A stretch of 64,000 bases of DNA from Chryseobacterium balustinum (GTDB taxonomy: Bacteria > Bacteroidota > Bacteroidia > Flavobacteriales > Weeksellaceae), in assembly GCF_900168205.1 (NCBI RefSeq), contig NZ_FUZE01000001.1, forward strand, positions 186,001-250,000. The letters run 5' to 3'. Positions 30,810-38,447 of the stretch are shown here, piece after piece. The translations under genes and the position numbers were made by a program. How positions within the stretch are numbered: position 1 is the stretch's first letter; each line of letters starts with the position of its first letter. Below the pieces are notes generated by a model, which made no database searches, was not told the origin of the DNA, and worked only from the letters and a program-made list of their open reading frames with translations.

Positions 30810-32057
30810 TTACGCTTTCACAATATTTACAATCACCTCAGTTGCCTTCATCATACTTTCCAAAGCAACATACTCATAAGGTCCGTGGAAGTTGATCCCG
30901 CCGGCAAAAATATTCGGACAAGGCAATCCCATATAAGATAATTGCGCTCCGTCTGTACCTCCTCTGATAGCTTTTATTTTAGGCTCAATTCCCGCTTCTT
31001 TCATTGCTTTTGCAGCAAGATCTACGATGTGCATTTTGCCTTCAAATTGCTGCTTCATGTTACGGTATTGCTCTTTAATTTCAACTTCAGCGGTTTTTTC
31101 GCCGTGTTTCGCATTAAACTCAGCAACTTTTTGCTCCATGAATTTTTTTCTTACTTCAAATTTTTCTTCGTCATGATCACGAATAATGTATTGAAGTTTA
31201 CATTCTGAAACATCAGAAGTTACATCCATCAAATGATAAAATCCGTCAAAACCTTTCGTCGTAGAAGGTGTTTCGTTTGCAGGAAGAGACTGGATAAATT
31301 CTGCCGCCAAAAGACTTGCGTTTACCATTTTTCCGAAAGCATAACCAGGATGCACACTCAATCCGTGGATTTTTACTACTGCTCCGGCTGCATTGAAATT
31401 TTCATATTCCAATTCACCAACTTCTCCGCCATCCATTGTGTAAGCGAATTCAGCTCCGAATTTTGCTACGTCAAATTTATGTGCTCCTCTTCCAATTTCT
31501 TCATCGGGAGTAAATCCTACTGCAATTCTTCCGTGCTTGATTTCAGGATTCGCCATAAGGTATTCAGCTGCTGTTACGATTTCAGCGCAACCTGCTTTGT
31601 CATCGGCTCCAAGAAGTGTTGTTCCGTCTGTGGTAATCAAAGTAGAACCGATATATCTTTTTAAACTTTCAAATTTTGATGGCGATAAAGTGAAATTTGT
31701 TTCTTTATTTAAAATCAAATCCTGACCTTCATAATTTTCCCAAACCTGAGGTTTTACATTTTCACCATTAAAATCCGGAGACGTATCGTAATGAGAAATA
31801 AATCCTATTGTCGGCTGATTGTCGTTTTCCAAATTTGAGGGAACGTAGCCCATAATATAACCGTGCTCGTCAATAGAAACATTTTCCAAGCCTATTATTT
31901 TCAATTCTTCAACAATGTAATTGGCAATGTTCCATTGTCTTTCTGTTGAAGGAGTGGTTTCGCTTTCAGCATCACTTGTTGAATATATTTTTACATAGCT
32001 GAGAAAACGGTTCAGCAGTTTTTCTCTCCACATCGAGTTGAATTCTATTGTACTCAT
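30810..32057 (-). CDS. pepT: Peptidase T (tripeptide aminopeptidase)
   Basis: A 415-residue M20-family dizinc aminopeptidase that removes the N-terminal residue from tripeptides in the cytoplasm. Zinc and catalytic blocks are visible: GFISHYDTSPDFNGENVKPQ (zinc His and catalytic Asp), TLLGADDKAGCAEIV (bridging Asp), VGFTPDEEIGRGAHKFD (catalytic Glu and zinc Glu) and YTMDGGEVGELEYENFNA. The C-terminal IKAIRGGTDGAQLSYMGLPCPNIFAGGINFHGPYEY supplies the last zinc His. Length and order match PepT. A TAACTTTG -7 box lies upstream. Confidence 0.95.
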   Translation of the reverse strand: MSTIEFNSMWREKLLNRFLSYVKIYSTSDAESETTPSTERQWNIANYIVEELKIIGLENVSIDEHGYIMGYVPSNLENDNQPTIGFISHYDTSPDFNGENVKPQVWENYEGQDLILNKETNFTLSPSKFESLKRYIGSTLITTDGTTLLGADDKAGCAEIVTAAEYLMANPEIKHGRIAVGFTPDEEIGRGAHKFDVAKFGAEFAYTMDGGEVGELEYENFNAAGAVVKIHGLSVHPGYAFGKMVNASLLAAEFIQSLPANETPSTTKGFDGFYHLMDVTSDVSECKLQYIIRDHDEEKFEVRKKFMEQKVAEFNAKHGEKTAEVEIKEQYRNMKQQFEGKMHIVDLAAKAMKEAGIEPKIKAIRGGTDGAQLSYMGLPCPNIFAGGINFHGPYEYVALESMMKATEVIVNIVKA

Positions 32058-32078
32058 TTTGATATCATAAATTTTAAC

Positions 32079-32086
32079 AAAGTTAG
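32079..32086 (-). promoter_or_regulatory. -7 box (TAACTTTG) upstream of pepT
   Basis: On the minus strand TAACTTTG fits TAnnTTTG, 22 bases before the pepT start. I see no TTG at a suitable -33 distance. Confidence 0.4.
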
Positions 32087-32159
32087 CAAATTTGAGGCTC
32101 AGAATAGGTTATTTGTTGCTGAATGTATTGTATTGAAATTTTAAATCGGAAATAAATTA

Positions 32160-32186
32160 TTGATAATCAATTTAATATTAGCTTTG
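32160..32186 (+). promoter_or_regulatory. Possible promoter of the HMG-CoA lyase operon
   Basis: TAGCTTTG at 32179-32186 matches the -7 consensus; TTG at 32160-32162 is 16 bases upstream, slightly closer than usual. It lies 58 bases before the ATG at 32244. Confidence 0.4.
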
Positions 32187-32243
32187 TTGAAAGCAAGAAC
32201 TAAATAGTTTAGTTTTATTATATTTGAGAAAATCAAAAGTACA

Positions 32244-33092
32244 ATGTTTCTTACCGAATGCCCTAGAGATGCGATGCAGGGTTGGGATGAGTTTATCCCG
32301 ACCGATAAAAAAATAGATTACATCAATTCACTGATGGAAGTTGGATTTGATGTGCTTGACTGCCTGAGTTTTGTCTCTCCTAAAGCAATTCCACAAATGG
32401 CAGATTCTGCTGAGGTTGCCGAAAATATCGATAAATCTTTGTCTAATACCAAAGTTTCTGCAATTATTGCCAATTATAGAGGTGCTGAAAAAGCTTTGAA
32501 GCATCAGTCTGTAGATATTTTGGGGTTTCCTTTTTCTATTTCTGAAACTTTTCAGCACAGAAATACCAATAAAAATCAGGAGGAAGCTTTTGATGATATT
32601 GTAAAGATGGTCGAACTCACAAAAACTGAAGGCAAAGAGCTGAATATTTACTTTTCAATGGCATTTGGAAACCCGTATGGTGAAATGTGGAAATGGGAAG
32701 ACGTAGATTTTTGGGCCAATAGATTTTCCGAAATCGGAATTAAAAATATCCTGCTTTCCGACACAACTGGAGTAGCAACACCGGAAACTATTGCTTTATT
32801 ATTCGAAAAAATTCCGTCAAAATATCCTGAAATAGATTTCGGAGCACATTTTCATAACCGTTACGAAGATTCTTATTCTAAACTAAAAGCAGCTTATGAT
32901 AAAGGTTGCCGAAGATATGATTCTGCCATCAAAGGAATTGGCGGCTGTCCGATGGCAAAAGATGATTTGGTAGGAAATATGCCGACAGAGCAAGTAATCA
33001 ATTTTATGAGTGTAGAAAAAGCACAACACAATTTAAACTTATTGAATTTCGAAAGTTCTTATAACAGAGCAAAAGATATTTTTCATTTTTAG
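32244..33092 (+). CDS. Hydroxymethylglutaryl-CoA lyase
   Basis: A 282-residue TIM-barrel lyase of the HMG-CoA lyase/DRE-TIM family, splitting HMG-CoA into acetyl-CoA and acetoacetate in leucine breakdown. The N-terminal LTECPRDAMQGW is the ECPRDxxQ variant of the catalytic 'VEVGPRDGLQ' loop. The metal-binding His pair is in GAHFHNRYEDSYSKL. The glycine-rich loop with the catalytic Cys is in IKGIGGCPMAKDDLVGNMPTE. Length is normal. It is followed four bases later by a secreted protein gene and then by osmC, an operon with no obvious metabolic logic. Confidence 0.9.
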   Translation: MFLTECPRDAMQGWDEFIPTDKKIDYINSLMEVGFDVLDCLSFVSPKAIPQMADSAEVAENIDKSLSNTKVSAIIANYRGAEKALKHQSVDILGFPFSISETFQHRNTNKNQEEAFDDIVKMVELTKTEGKELNIYFSMAFGNPYGEMWKWEDVDFWANRFSEIGIKNILLSDTTGVATPETIALLFEKIPSKYPEIDFGAHFHNRYEDSYSKLKAAYDKGCRRYDSAIKGIGGCPMAKDDLVGNMPTEQVINFMSVEKAQHNLNLLNFESSYNRAKDIFHF

Positions 33093-33096
33093 AGAT

Positions 33097-33687
33097 ATGA
33101 AGAAGTTTTACATACTATTATATTTTATTTTAGGGTTCACAGCTACTGCACAGTTAAAAGAGGTTCAAAAACTTAAAAATATTGAAAAGAAATATGATTC
33201 TATTTTGGTTAATTATCAGAAAAATGCAAAGGATTCTTTAGCCGATTTAAAGAAGGTAGAACGAAACAAAATCATGGCTTTGGAAGAGGCGAAGATTTTA
33301 GAAAGAAAGAAGAAAGAAGAATACACCCAGTTAGATAAAATTCGAAAAGAGGAGATGGAATTATCTGGAAAGAGTATTACTGAAAAATCTAGAAAATGTG
33401 AAATGGGTGCAGATTTTCAAATGCCTAACCTTTTAAATAAATTGAAATACAAACCAACCATCGATAAAACTAAAGAAAAAGCAAAAACACGCGAATTAAC
33501 AAGTGTTGTTACTTTTCAGGTAACAGCCGATGGATATGTTAAAAATGTTAAGGCTACTGGAGTAAATGAAGATTTTAATAAAGAATTAGAATTAACGTAT
33601 TACAAAGTTGAAAAGATGATGCCAATGTGCTTTAATGGAATCACAAAGACCAAAAATTTCAGACAACCCATAAAAGCCAACTTTTAA
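33097..33687 (+). CDS. Secreted coiled-coil protein with divergent TonB-C-like domain
   Basis: A 196-residue exported protein (signal peptide MKKFYILLYFILGFTATAQ). Residues about 20-95 are highly charged and heptad-like (LKNIEKKYDSILVNYQK..., LEEAKILERKKKEEY), predicting a coiled coil. The C-terminal part (TSVVTFQVTADGYVKNVKATGVNEDFNKELELTYYKVEKM...FRQPIKANF) has the TonB-C-like strand-turn-strand pattern of the paralogues at 21605-26837, but lacks the FPGG block. It follows HMG-CoA lyase by four bases, so it is cotranscribed with it. The function is unknown. Confidence 0.72.
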   Translation: MKKFYILLYFILGFTATAQLKEVQKLKNIEKKYDSILVNYQKNAKDSLADLKKVERNKIMALEEAKILERKKKEEYTQLDKIRKEEMELSGKSITEKSRKCEMGADFQMPNLLNKLKYKPTIDKTKEKAKTRELTSVVTFQVTADGYVKNVKATGVNEDFNKELELTYYKVEKMMPMCFNGITKTKNFRQPIKANF

Positions 33688-33699
33688 ATTAATAAAATC

Positions 33700-34101
33700 A
33701 TGACATCAAAAATAACATACATAGGAGGTTTAAGATGTTCAGCAGAGCATTTACAATCTGGAACCATCATCGAAAGTGATGCGCCAACAGACAACCACGG
33801 AAAAGGCGAGAAGTTTTCTCCAACCGATTTGTGTGCAACTTCTTTGGCAGAATGTGCATTAACAACCATTGCCATTTTAGGAAAAGATAAAAAAATCAAT
33901 ATTGACGGAGCTTATTGTACGCTTCAGAAAATTATGAAAACCGAGCCGAGAAGAATCGGTGAGATTGTTTGTAATTTTGTTTTTTCAAAACAATATTCAG
34001 ATGAGGAAAAAGCTTTTATTGAGGAAACCGCCCACAATTGCCCGGTTGCCAAAAGCCTTCATCCGGAACTTGTACAGACAATGATTTTCATTTATCAATA
34101 A
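33700..34101 (+). CDS. OsmC family peroxiredoxin-like protein
   Basis: A 133-residue OsmC/Ohr-fold protein. The two redox cysteines are visible: one in DLCATSLAECALTTIA (the C-terminal Cys of this block is the conserved one) and one in ETAHNCPVAKSLHPEL. These proteins detoxify organic hydroperoxides in the cytoplasm, but many YhfA-type members have no proven substrate. The family's GKGEKFSPTDLCATSLA opening is present. It is 12 bases downstream of the coiled-coil gene and ends the operon at a strong terminator. Confidence 0.88.
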   Translation: MTSKITYIGGLRCSAEHLQSGTIIESDAPTDNHGKGEKFSPTDLCATSLAECALTTIAILGKDKKINIDGAYCTLQKIMKTEPRRIGEIVCNFVFSKQYSDEEKAFIEETAHNCPVAKSLHPELVQTMIFIYQ

Positions 34102-34102
34102 C

Positions 34103-34131
34103 AAAAACCGCAGAGATTTCTGCGGTTTTTT
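34103..34131 (+). terminator. Rho-independent terminator after osmC
   Basis: AAAAACCGCA (34104-34112 region) pairs with TGCGGTTTTT (34121-34130) around GAGATTTC-type loop bases. It starts two bases after the stop codon. Confidence 0.8.
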
Positions 34132-34316
34132 ATTTTTAGCTTTAATAGATTTTTGCAGATTTGAAACCTAAATCCAACTGAGTTTGGGATAAGAAATTAA
34201 GCGAAATCTTTGCGTTATATGGATAACACTTTTATAATGAGTTGTTTGTGATTGCTGCTTAACCCTAATTTTCGTAAATTAATCTGCGAGAAAAATTTAA
34301 ATTAAAATAAACATTC

Positions 34317-35153
34317 ATGTTTCCCATAATTTCACCAAAACAATTAAAAGAACTTTCGCCTGAAAACCTTATCATTCTTGATGTGCGAACCGGAAAAGAC
34401 AGTTATCAAAACTATCTGAATAAACACCTTAAAGAAGCCAGATTCGTTGATCTAGATAAAGATTTAGCTGAAATTGTTGAAGATGCAGCTTATGGAGGAA
34501 GGCATCCTCTTTCAAAAATTCAAAAGTTCTCAGAAACCGTTTCTTATTTAGGAATTTCAGAAGATTCTCATGTCATTATTTATGATGATAAAAACGGAGC
34601 TAATGCTGCAGCGAGAGCATGGTGGATGTTGAAATCTTTTAACTTGGAAAACGTACAGGTTTTAGATGGCGGAATTCAGGCGGCTGAAAAAGAAGGTTTG
34701 GAGTTTTCATCAGGAAAAGAAACTTTTGAGAAATCTGAAATCATTATAAAAGAACATTGGTTTCTTCCTGTTTCAAGCTTGGAAGATGTTGAAAATGAAT
34801 TAATAAACGAATCTACTACCGTTATTGATGTAAGAGATTCTTATCGTTATAAAGGTGAATCTGAACCAATCGATTTAGTTGCAGGTCATATTCCTGGAGC
34901 AATTAATATTCCTTTTTCTGAAAATTTAGATAAAAACGGAAACTTTTTGAAGCCTGAATTTTTAAAAGAAAAGTATTCAAAATTATTAGAAAATAAACCT
35001 GAAAAACTAATTATTCATTGTGGTTCGGGAGTTACGGCATGTCACACAATTTTGGCGCTTGCTTATGCCGGATTTGAAATTCCAAATTTATATGTGGGTT
35101 CGTGGAGTGAATGGAGCAGAAGAGAAGGAAAAGAGATCGTAAAAGAAATTTAA
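34317..35153 (+). CDS. Sulfurtransferase, two-rhodanese-domain (3-mercaptopyruvate type)
   Basis: A 278-residue protein with two rhodanese domains: an inactive N-terminal one (LIILDVRTGKDSYQNYLNKHLKEARFVDLD...) and an active C-terminal one. The catalytic Cys235 sits in IIHCGSGVTACHTILAL. The loop CGSGVTA is the 3-mercaptopyruvate sulfurtransferase type, whereas thiosulfate enzymes have CRKGVT-like loops. ARAWWMLKSFNLENVQVLDGG is the usual interdomain block. It transfers sulfur to acceptors such as cyanide or thiols. It is monocistronic, with a degenerate palindrome after it. Confidence 0.9.
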   Translation: MFPIISPKQLKELSPENLIILDVRTGKDSYQNYLNKHLKEARFVDLDKDLAEIVEDAAYGGRHPLSKIQKFSETVSYLGISEDSHVIIYDDKNGANAAARAWWMLKSFNLENVQVLDGGIQAAEKEGLEFSSGKETFEKSEIIIKEHWFLPVSSLEDVENELINESTTVIDVRDSYRYKGESEPIDLVAGHIPGAINIPFSENLDKNGNFLKPEFLKEKYSKLLENKPEKLIIHCGSGVTACHTILALAYAGFEIPNLYVGSWSEWSRREGKEIVKEI

Positions 35154-35159
35154 GATTTT

Positions 35160-35254
35160 TGTCATTAGCCACACGGAATCTGCGATTTCTTAGAAAAGAA
35201 GAATCTCATTCATTTATAGATTCTTCACTCCACGTTGTTACGTTCAGAATGACA
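35160..35254. repeat. Degenerate REP-like palindrome
   Basis: Outer arms TGTCATT (35160-35166) and AATGACA (35248-35254) are complementary, and inner words GAATCT and AGATTC also pair. The same words in the same order make up the stronger palindrome at 11356-11422, so the two look like relatives of one dispersed family. Confidence 0.45.
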
Positions 35255-35266
35255 GTGTGAACAAAA

Positions 35267-35297
35267 TAAAAAAAAGCTGCCAAAAATTGACAGCTTC
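35267..35297 (-). terminator. Rho-independent terminator after the DUF59 gene
   Basis: On the minus strand AAGCTGTCA/TGGCAGCTT (one G-U) is followed by TTTTTTT (plus-strand A-run 35268-35274). It lies 21 bases past the stop at 35318. Confidence 0.75.
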
Positions 35298-35317
35298 ATT
35301 ATTTATTTAAAGAAAAT

Positions 35318-35644
35318 TTAAAGCATTCCCAGCTCAAACTTGGCTTCTTCACTCATCATGTCTTTATTCCAGCTTGGTTCGAAAGTGAGCTCCAATTCCA
35401 CTTCGTTTACATTTTCTACTGTTTTTACCTTGTCTTTTACTTCCTGTGGTAAAGTTTCTGCAACCGGGCAGTTAGGAGTGGTTAAGGTCATAATGATTTT
35501 CACATCAGCTTCATCGGAAATCTGTACATCATAGATCAACCCCAATTCATAAATATCCACTGGAATTTCAGGATCATAAACGGTTTTTAATATTCTTATA
35601 ATTTCTTCTCCTATATCGGCAATCTGATCGTCTGTAAATTTCAT
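35318..35644 (-). CDS. DUF59 (MIP18/SufT-like) Fe-S assembly protein
   Basis: A 108-residue MIP18-family protein, linked to iron-sulfur cluster assembly (SufT in SUF systems, PaaD-like in others). The family core is visible: LKTVYDPEIPVDIYELGLIYDVQI, then MTLTTPNCPVAETLPQEVKDKV with the conserved cysteine in the TxPxCP block. The C-terminal ELTFEPSWNKDMMSEEAKFELGML matches the conserved 'W....ms..a...LG' tail. It is 36 bases downstream of the exonuclease gene, probably cotranscribed. No suf genes are in the window. Confidence 0.9.
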   Translation of the reverse strand: MKFTDDQIADIGEEIIRILKTVYDPEIPVDIYELGLIYDVQISDEADVKIIMTLTTPNCPVAETLPQEVKDKVKTVENVNEVELELTFEPSWNKDMMSEEAKFELGML

Positions 35645-35680
35645 TTTATCGTTTTAATGACCGTTTAAACGGTATTTTAT

Positions 35681-36382
35681 TTAATCTAAATTGATATTCC
35701 TTTTTAATAAATCTTCCTGACGCATCCGTCTGAAAATATTGGCCAAAGTTAAGACATCTTTTTCACAATAATCAACTATTCGTTGCAAGTCTTTTTCTAT
35801 GTAGTAGATTGATGAAACCATTGATCCGTCGATGTCGTCTTTCGGGGTTGGGATTCCGAAAACATGAGCCAAAAGTTCTAGCGAAATATAGCTTTTATAA
35901 TCTCCGAATTTCCACAGTTCCATAGTGTCGATATGTGGAATTTCCCAAGGTTTCTTTCCAAACATTTGGAATGGGGTCGGAGGCATCATTCCGTTGATGA
36001 GAAATCGTCTTGCAATCCAAGGAAAATCAAATTCTTTTCCGTTGTGAGCGCAGAGAATCACATCACGCAGTCTTGGGCTGTTAAAAAGTTCGCCAAATTC
36101 AGTCAACATTTTTTTTTCATCATCATCTGCGAAGCTTTTGATTCTTAAAGTATCGTTTTTCTCAAGCATTCCAATGGTAATGCAGATAATTTTTCCAAAT
36201 TCTGCCATAATTCCCGCTCTGTCGTAAAAATCTTCAGCTGAAATCTCATCTTTCCTTTGAAATCTTGTTTTTTTATCCCAAAGATTTTGTTCAGTTTCAG
36301 AGAGTTCTTCCCAAGAACCAGCGTTAGGAACTGTTTCAATATCAAGGAATAAAACTTTTTCTAATGGGATATTTTGTATCAT
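35681..36382 (-). CDS. Predicted 3'-5' exonuclease (DEDD, PolB-like)
   Basis: A 233-residue ribonuclease H-like exonuclease. The DEDD metal ligands can be placed in VLFLDIETVPN (Asp, Glu), LCAHNGKEFDFPWIARRFL (Asp) and IVDYCEKDVLTLANIFRRM (Asp in the YCEKDV block, DEDDy-type). The arrangement matches the PolB-like predicted exonuclease family, which has no polymerase domain. A role in DNA or RNA end processing is inferred from the fold. It shares a strand and short gap with the DUF59 gene. Confidence 0.87.
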   Translation of the reverse strand: MIQNIPLEKVLFLDIETVPNAGSWEELSETEQNLWDKKTRFQRKDEISAEDFYDRAGIMAEFGKIICITIGMLEKNDTLRIKSFADDDEKKMLTEFGELFNSPRLRDVILCAHNGKEFDFPWIARRFLINGMMPPTPFQMFGKKPWEIPHIDTMELWKFGDYKSYISLELLAHVFGIPTPKDDIDGSMVSSIYYIEKDLQRIVDYCEKDVLTLANIFRRMRQEDLLKRNINLD

Positions 36383-36482
36383 ATATGTGTTTGATTAATT
36401 ATTTTTAAAAACTAAATTTTATTATCATATTGAAACCTAACAAGTTTCAAAAAACCGTTAGATTTACATTTTTTTAAGAAAT

Positions 36483-36830
36483 TTACCCGACCTGTAATCC
36501 ATTTTTTGTAGGAAGAGAGGGGGAAAGCAGGGTTACATCTTTTGCATCCTCACCATAAACTCCTAAAACCAGACATTCACTGAAAAAATTGGCAATCTGT
36601 TTTTTTGGAAAATTAACCACAGCTAAAATTTGTTTTCCAATTAAATCTTCTTTGTTGTAAAGCGAGGTGATTTGTGCAGCAGATTTTCTGGTTCCTAAAT
36701 CTCCAAAATCGATCTCGAGTTGATAAGAAGGGTTTCTGGCTTTTTCAAAATCATTCACGGAAATAATTGTTCCGCATCGAATGTCTAATTTCTCAAAATC
36801 TGTCCAGGATATTTCAGGTTTTATGTTCAT
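36483..36830 (-). CDS. csaA: tRNA-binding chaperone-like protein CsaA
   Basis: A 115-residue OB-fold tRNA-binding domain protein. The family features are seen: FEKLDIRCGTIISVNDFEKARNPSYQLEIDFGDLGTRKSAAQITSLY (EMAP-II/CsaA core) and IGKQILAVVNFPKKQIANFFSECLVLGVYGED. CsaA is a homodimer reported to have chaperone-like and export-related activity in Bacillus. Length is normal. A short remnant resembling the first 13 codons of this gene lies about 1 kb upstream (37784-37837), beyond the gene at 36887. Confidence 0.92.
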   Translation of the reverse strand: MNIKPEISWTDFEKLDIRCGTIISVNDFEKARNPSYQLEIDFGDLGTRKSAAQITSLYNKEDLIGKQILAVVNFPKKQIANFFSECLVLGVYGEDAKDVTLLSPSLPTKNGLQVG

Positions 36831-36886
36831 ATTGATATTTTTAAATTCTAAATTTTCATGCTAAGTACAGATTTTTTTAACTGCTA

Positions 36887-37666
36887 TTATTTTTTAGGAT
36901 TGGTTGATATATTCATACTTTCAGAAGTTATAACACCTATAAATAAATTTACATATTTCTTTTTATCACCTTTACTTAAATATTTGTATAAATTTTTGTT
37001 TAAAATTAATTTAAAGGTTGCTTTGTAAGGAATGTCTGGATTCAGTCTCCAATAAAACTCATGGTAATCAAATAAATCCTGTCTTTTAAGAAAGGGATTA
37101 AAATAAATTTTATATTTGATTGTAGTTTTGGGTGCAATAGTAATCATACTCTTCAAAATATACCAATTGTATATTGAGTGTAAATCACTGCCTAGTTTAT
37201 TTTTTTCTTTCCATTCCTTTATTTTAATTAATCTCTCAGTTTTTAATTTATCTATTTCTGTTTGATTTGTTTTTGGCAGAATCTCGAGATGATGAGACAT
37301 ATCAAATTCTTTATCAATAAATTTATTTTTCTGATACAAAAAAGGATAAACTCCTAAAACATTAAATAAATCAGGATCGCGAATAAAGTCCTCTCCTTTG
37401 TAATATAGCTTAGTATTCTCTGCGTATGGTAGAACGTAACTAAGGGTATCTAAAGGTAATGAAATTGGTTTTTCAGAATTATTAAAAATTGAAATTTCAA
37501 AAATGTGACCTCTATATTTAAATTCTATATCATCTACAAAATCATTTTTTGGGACATATGGAGTGAAAGCATCATATTTTAGTTCTTCAACTTGTAAAGA
37601 AAGTTGACAGTATAAAGTAATGCTGACAAAAAATAAAATTAAAGATAAAAAAGATTTTATTTTCAT
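36887..37666 (-). CDS. Secreted protein of unknown function
   Basis: A 259-residue protein with signal peptide MKIKSFLSLILFFVSITLYCQ. The mature part is rich in Lys, Asn and Tyr and in beta-strand-like segments (KYRGHIFEISIFNNSEKPISLPLD, TTIKYKIYFNPF, YKATFKLILNKNLYKYL), suggesting an Ig-like or beta-sandwich fold. I recognise no named family. Its base composition looks more AT-rich than its neighbours by eye. It sits between csaA and a csaA-like remnant, which suggests that it was inserted there. Confidence 0.68.
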   Translation of the reverse strand: MKIKSFLSLILFFVSITLYCQLSLQVEELKYDAFTPYVPKNDFVDDIEFKYRGHIFEISIFNNSEKPISLPLDTLSYVLPYAENTKLYYKGEDFIRDPDLFNVLGVYPFLYQKNKFIDKEFDMSHHLEILPKTNQTEIDKLKTERLIKIKEWKEKNKLGSDLHSIYNWYILKSMITIAPKTTIKYKIYFNPFLKRQDLFDYHEFYWRLNPDIPYKATFKLILNKNLYKYLSKGDKKKYVNLFIGVITSESMNISTNPKK

Positions 37667-37783
37667 AAATTAATTATCATTTTAGCCGTTAACTATAAAA
37701 TTATCACTCTTAACATTCCTCAAAGATTTTTCTTCATAGTAATAGGTCTTACTCAGAAAAGCCTAAGATTCTTAACAACATTA

Positions 37784-37837
37784 TTAAAATTTAAACTTAA
37801 AATCTGCCCAGCATATTTCAGGTTTTATATTGGTCAT
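37784..37837 (-). pseudogene. Remnant resembling the 5' end of csaA
   Basis: On the minus strand an ATG at 37837 opens MTNIKPEICWADFKFKF and then stops at 37784. This closely matches the start of CsaA (MNIKPEISWTDFEKL); at nucleotide level about 30 bases align with only three or four differences (compare 36799-36828). Upstream of the ATG the two sequences diverge, so only a short coding piece is shared. It looks like a leftover of a duplication or of a gene disruption next to the inserted 36887 gene. Confidence 0.6.
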
Positions 37838-37925
37838 GATTCAACAAAGTTTTTAGTATAAAAATTATCAGATTCCCGAATATATGACAATTTTAAAGAC
37901 AAAATTTCATAAAATCATTATTTGT

Positions 37926-37956
37926 TTGCTATATTCAACTAAAAATGCTAATTTAG
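37926..37956 (+). promoter_or_regulatory. Probable promoter of the copper operon
   Basis: TTG at 37926-37928, 20 bases, then TAATTTAG at 37949-37956 (one base off TAnnTTTG), only seven bases before the ATG at 37964. I see no clear copper-responsive operator. Confidence 0.4.
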
Positions 37957-37963
37957 CAAGAAG

Positions 37964-38332
37964 ATGTATCGTCATATTTACATATTGATTTTTGCTTGTT
38001 TAGGATTTTTATTAATGCCTACTCAAACTTATGCGTGCAGTATGGAAGGTATGAAGAAAGAAAAAACAAATTCTCACCATACATCTGCATCTAAAAATGA
38101 TGATTGCAAAGACAAATGCAGCCATCAAAATAATAAAAAAAATCATTGTGGTAACGACTGCAACAATATGCTTTGCAAGTGTCCTACAAACTGCAATACC
38201 ACTTTTTTTCACTCTAACAGCTTCACTTTTATCAAAAGTGTACAACCAATAATTGAAACCTCTTTTTCAAATGAAGAAAGCAGTGTTTCTAAAGGTTTTT
38301 ATTCCATTTGGCTGATTCCTAAGATAGGATAA
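37964..38332 (+). CDS. Exported Cys/His-rich protein, putative metal-binding
   Basis: A 122-residue protein with a signal peptide (residues 4-24, ending TYACS). The mature region (about 25-75) is packed with Cys, His, Lys and Asn: CSMEGMKKE, SHHTS, DDCKDKCSHQNNKKNHCGNDCNNMLCKCPTNC. It contains nine to ten cysteines and several histidines, the look of a metal-chelating domain. The C-terminal third (FTFIKSVQPIIETSF...) is ordinary. It heads an operon-like run with an HMA-domain protein and a multicopper oxidase, so periplasmic copper binding is a reasonable inference. I recognise no named family. Confidence 0.72.
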   Translation: MYRHIYILIFACLGFLLMPTQTYACSMEGMKKEKTNSHHTSASKNDDCKDKCSHQNNKKNHCGNDCNNMLCKCPTNCNTTFFHSNSFTFIKSVQPIIETSFSNEESSVSKGFYSIWLIPKIG

Positions 38333-38447
38333 TTGTACTCTGTACGGCCATAAATATGTGCTTTTGAAAACATACCGTTTTCAATCTTTCTTATCATTTA
38401 AAATTAAATCAAAGCAATGAAAAATCGTTGCTGCTAAAAAAAATATA

